DNA of 7,943 bases from UBA8752 sp964223495 (GTDB lineage: Bacteria; Bacteroidota; Bacteroidia; Flavobacteriales_D; Sanyastnellaceae), in the NCBI GenBank assembly GCA_964223495.1, contig CAXQGL010000012.1, positions 1 to 7,943 on the forward strand, given 5' to 3'. Of this stretch, positions 6,868 through 7,943 are shown one piece after another (the stretch's first letter is position 1; every line of letters starts with the position of its first letter). Below the pieces are notes generated by a model, which was not told the DNA's origin, did no database searches, and was given only the letters and a program-made list of their open reading frames with translations. The position numbers and the translations under genes were made by a program.

Positions 6868-7529
6868 GTACGTCCAATTCCAATCGGGGGCGATGGGCCC
6901 TGACGGCATACCTGGGCATCGCCGCGGTGGCCATCCTGATTGGTGGCTTCATGTTGACGCCCGACCATGATTTGCCCATCTATCAGCCTTCTGACCTGAA
7001 TCCCGCCCTGGTGGACCCCTCCGTGCTGGGTCATGAGGACCACAGGATCCTGCCCTTCATCCTCGTGAACCAATCAGGAGACACCGTGACGCGGGATCAT
7101 GTTTCGGGCCAGGTGCTCGTGGTGGACTTCTTCTTTACCCGATGCAGGACGATCTGTCCGATGCTGACCTCCCACATGAAACTGGTGCAGGACCGCTACC
7201 TCGAGGATGACCGCGTCAGGCTGATGAGCCATTCGGTCACGCCCGTGGCCGACTCGGTGTCCGTCCTCAGGGCCCATGCGGAGGAAAAGGGGGCGGACGG
7301 ACGGCGCTGGTGGATGTTGACGGGGGACAAGGCGGAGATCTATCGGCTGGCCAGGAAGAGCTATTTCGCTGCTTTGGATGAGGGGGACGGGGGGTTCCAG
7401 GACTTCGTACACACTGAGAACATCGTCCTTGTCGACACGCTGGGGCGCCTTCGGGGCTTCTACGATGGCACCGATCTGGATGAGATCAATGCCCTCGTTC
7501 GGGATTTGGAATTCCTCTTGAGTCCTTGA
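6864..7529 (+). CDS. SCO1/SenC family copper-binding protein
   Basis: This 221-residue protein has a thioredoxin-like SCO fold anchored by one N-terminal membrane helix (about 13-31), with the domain outside the cytoplasm. SCO proteins carry copper to the CuA site of cytochrome c oxidase and can act as thiol-disulfide reductases. The copper ligands are all there: CRTIC (Cys94, Cys98) in VVDFFFTRCRTICPMLT and His183 in DFVHTENIVLVD. The SHSVTPVADSVSVLRAHAEEKG and LTGDKAEIYRLAR stretches match the Bacteroidota branch closely. The start ATG overlaps the amidohydrolase stop (ATGA at 6864-6867); no Shine-Dalgarno is seen, so it probably depends on coupling. No oxidase gene is in the window, so the link with respiration rests on the family. 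It is the last gene before the rRNA operon control region. Confidence 0.94.
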   Translation: MSTSNSNRGRWALTAYLGIAAVAILIGGFMLTPDHDLPIYQPSDLNPALVDPSVLGHEDHRILPFILVNQSGDTVTRDHVSGQVLVVDFFFTRCRTICPMLTSHMKLVQDRYLEDDRVRLMSHSVTPVADSVSVLRAHAEEKGADGRRWWMLTGDKAEIYRLARKSYFAALDEGDGGFQDFVHTENIVLVDTLGRLRGFYDGTDLDEINALVRDLEFLLSP

Positions 7530-7532
7530 AAT

Positions 7533-7554
7533 CAGTGGGTTCCGCTGCTGTTTT
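7533..7554 (+). terminator. Possible weak terminator after the SCO gene
   Basis: Four bases after the SCO stop, CAGTGG (7533-7538) can pair with CCGCTG (7542-7547), a 6-base-pair stem including one G-T pair with a 3-base loop. CTGTTTT follows. The T-run is short and offset by three bases, so this is a poor intrinsic terminator. It is listed because no better one separates the four-gene run from the rRNA operon. Confidence 0.3.
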
Positions 7555-7565
7555 CCACATCTCCG

Positions 7566-7616
7566 AAAAAAAAGTTGGCCGGGGTCTTGCCGGTATAAGA
7601 ATCGGCTCTACATTTG
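7566..7616 (+). promoter_or_regulatory. rRNA operon promoter P1 (upstream)
   Basis: A full Bacteroidota-type promoter is visible: TTG at 7587-7589, exactly 19 bases, then TACATTTG at 7609-7616, a perfect match to TAnnTTTG. An eight-base A-tract at 7566-7573 ends 14 bases (intervening 7574-7586, 13 bases) before the TTG, where an UP-element-like contact could lie. The predicted start is near 7622, directly after a C-rich run, leaving about 210 bases of leader before 16S. The downstream 16S gene makes an rRNA role the obvious reading. Confidence 0.75.
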
Positions 7617-7662
7617 CCCCCGCTTTGAACGCAAGGCGCCGCTGCAAGCACCGAGGAGAGGG

Positions 7663-7712
7663 AAAAAAGAAGGGGTTGAAGCTTGTGCGGATTTGAAAGT
7701 GAAGTATCTTTG
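7663..7712 (+). promoter_or_regulatory. rRNA operon promoter P2 (downstream)
   Basis: The second promoter repeats the layout of the first: TTG at 7683-7685, 19 bases, then TATCTTTG at 7705-7712, again a perfect TAnnTTTG. A six-base A-tract at 7663-7668 precedes the TTG by almost the same distance as in P1. The predicted start is near 7718, inside the C-rich stretch TCGCCCC, giving a leader of about 115 bases. It lies 96 bases downstream of P1, a tandem arrangement like P1/P2 of E. coli rRNA operons. Confidence 0.8.
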
Positions 7713-7713
7713 T

Positions 7714-7730
7714 CGCCCCTTTTCGGGGTG
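7714..7730 (+). other. Hairpin at the predicted 5' end of the P2 transcript
   Basis: CGCCCC (7714-7719) pairs with GGGGTG (7725-7730) around a five-base TTTTC loop, with five Watson-Crick pairs and one G-T pair. It falls right at the predicted P2 start, so P2 transcripts may begin within its left arm, while P1 transcripts would carry the whole stem. It may shape the leader or be incidental. Confidence 0.4.
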
Positions 7731-7737
7731 ATGTTCA

Positions 7738-7751
7738 GGTCCAAAGGGACC
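7738..7751 (+). other. Leader hairpin upstream of boxA
   Basis: GGTCC (7738-7742) and GGACC (7747-7751) form a perfect five-base-pair stem with loop AAAG. It lies in the 16S leader, 13 bases upstream of the boxA-like element, the place a boxB-like stem takes in antitermination sites. The order here is hairpin first, then boxA. A role is inferred from position only. Confidence 0.4.
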
Positions 7752-7764
7752 GGTTCAGATAGAA

Positions 7765-7775
7765 GTTCTTTGAAA
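7765..7775 (+). promoter_or_regulatory. boxA-like antitermination element in the rRNA leader
   Basis: GTTCTTTGAAA resembles the E. coli rRNA boxA (TGCTCTTTAACA), sharing the CTTT(G/A)A core. It lies 56 bases upstream of the predicted 16S 5' end. In known systems boxA RNA is bound by NusB-NusE, which lets RNA polymerase read through the rRNA operon. Similar TTCTTTGA sequences precede 16S genes in other Bacteroidota, as far as I recall. Match and position support the call; function is inferred. Confidence 0.6.
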
Positions 7776-7831
7776 TGATGTGATAGCCCAACCAACGTTA
7801 ATCTACTTTGAGAGTCAATTTTCAAACTTTT

Positions 7832-7943
<112 letters not shown>

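Noticed and set aside
7804..7810. Possible third rRNA promoter box, TACTTTG
   Set aside because: It has one base too few between TA and TTTG, and would start transcription at or inside the 16S gene.

Overview
The window is a GC-rich stretch of a Bacteroidota chromosome, most likely from a member of the Flavobacteriales. The best evidence is the 5' end of a 16S rRNA gene at the right edge, whose first bases read like Bacteroidota 16S. The only convincing promoters have the Bacteroidota form (TTG, 19 bases, TAnnTTTG), and starts lack Shine-Dalgarno sequences, as is usual in that phylum. The protein set also fits: a sucC with no adjacent sucD, a free-standing SUI1-type initiation factor, a SCO-family copper protein and a Cys-rich secreted protein with dockerin-like repeats.

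Left part (1-3411): the last 40 codons of an unidentified gene converge on a LolD-type ABC ATPase gene (minus strand). LolD diverges from sucC (plus strand), the beta subunit of the TCA-cycle enzyme succinyl-CoA synthetase. sucC converges, with a 7-base gap, on a minus-strand pair: a secreted Cys-rich MopE/dockerin-type protein followed by a class I O-methyltransferase.

Middle and right part (3476-7529): a plus-strand run of four tightly packed genes starts at an AT-rich divergent promoter region. A SUI1/YciH-type translation factor overlaps a THUMP-domain RNA methyltransferase by 4 bases, so two ribosome- or RNA-related genes look translationally coupled. After 27 bases comes an exported, probably lipid-anchored YtcJ-type metal-dependent amidohydrolase, which overlaps a membrane-anchored SCO1/SenC-type copper protein by 4 bases.

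Right edge (7530-7943): a 302-base control region holds two tandem promoters of identical layout (A-tract, 14-base gap in both, TTG, 19 bases, TAnnTTTG, C-rich start region). They are followed by small hairpins, a boxA-like antitermination element, and the start of 16S rRNA. This is the entrance to an rRNA operon and the clearest regulatory structure in the window.

I found no mobile element, CRISPR array, tRNA or phage gene. Most of the window is ordinary core chromosome. The most unusual items are the dual rRNA promoter and the secreted protein's domain combination; I do not see clear evidence of a wholly new system.
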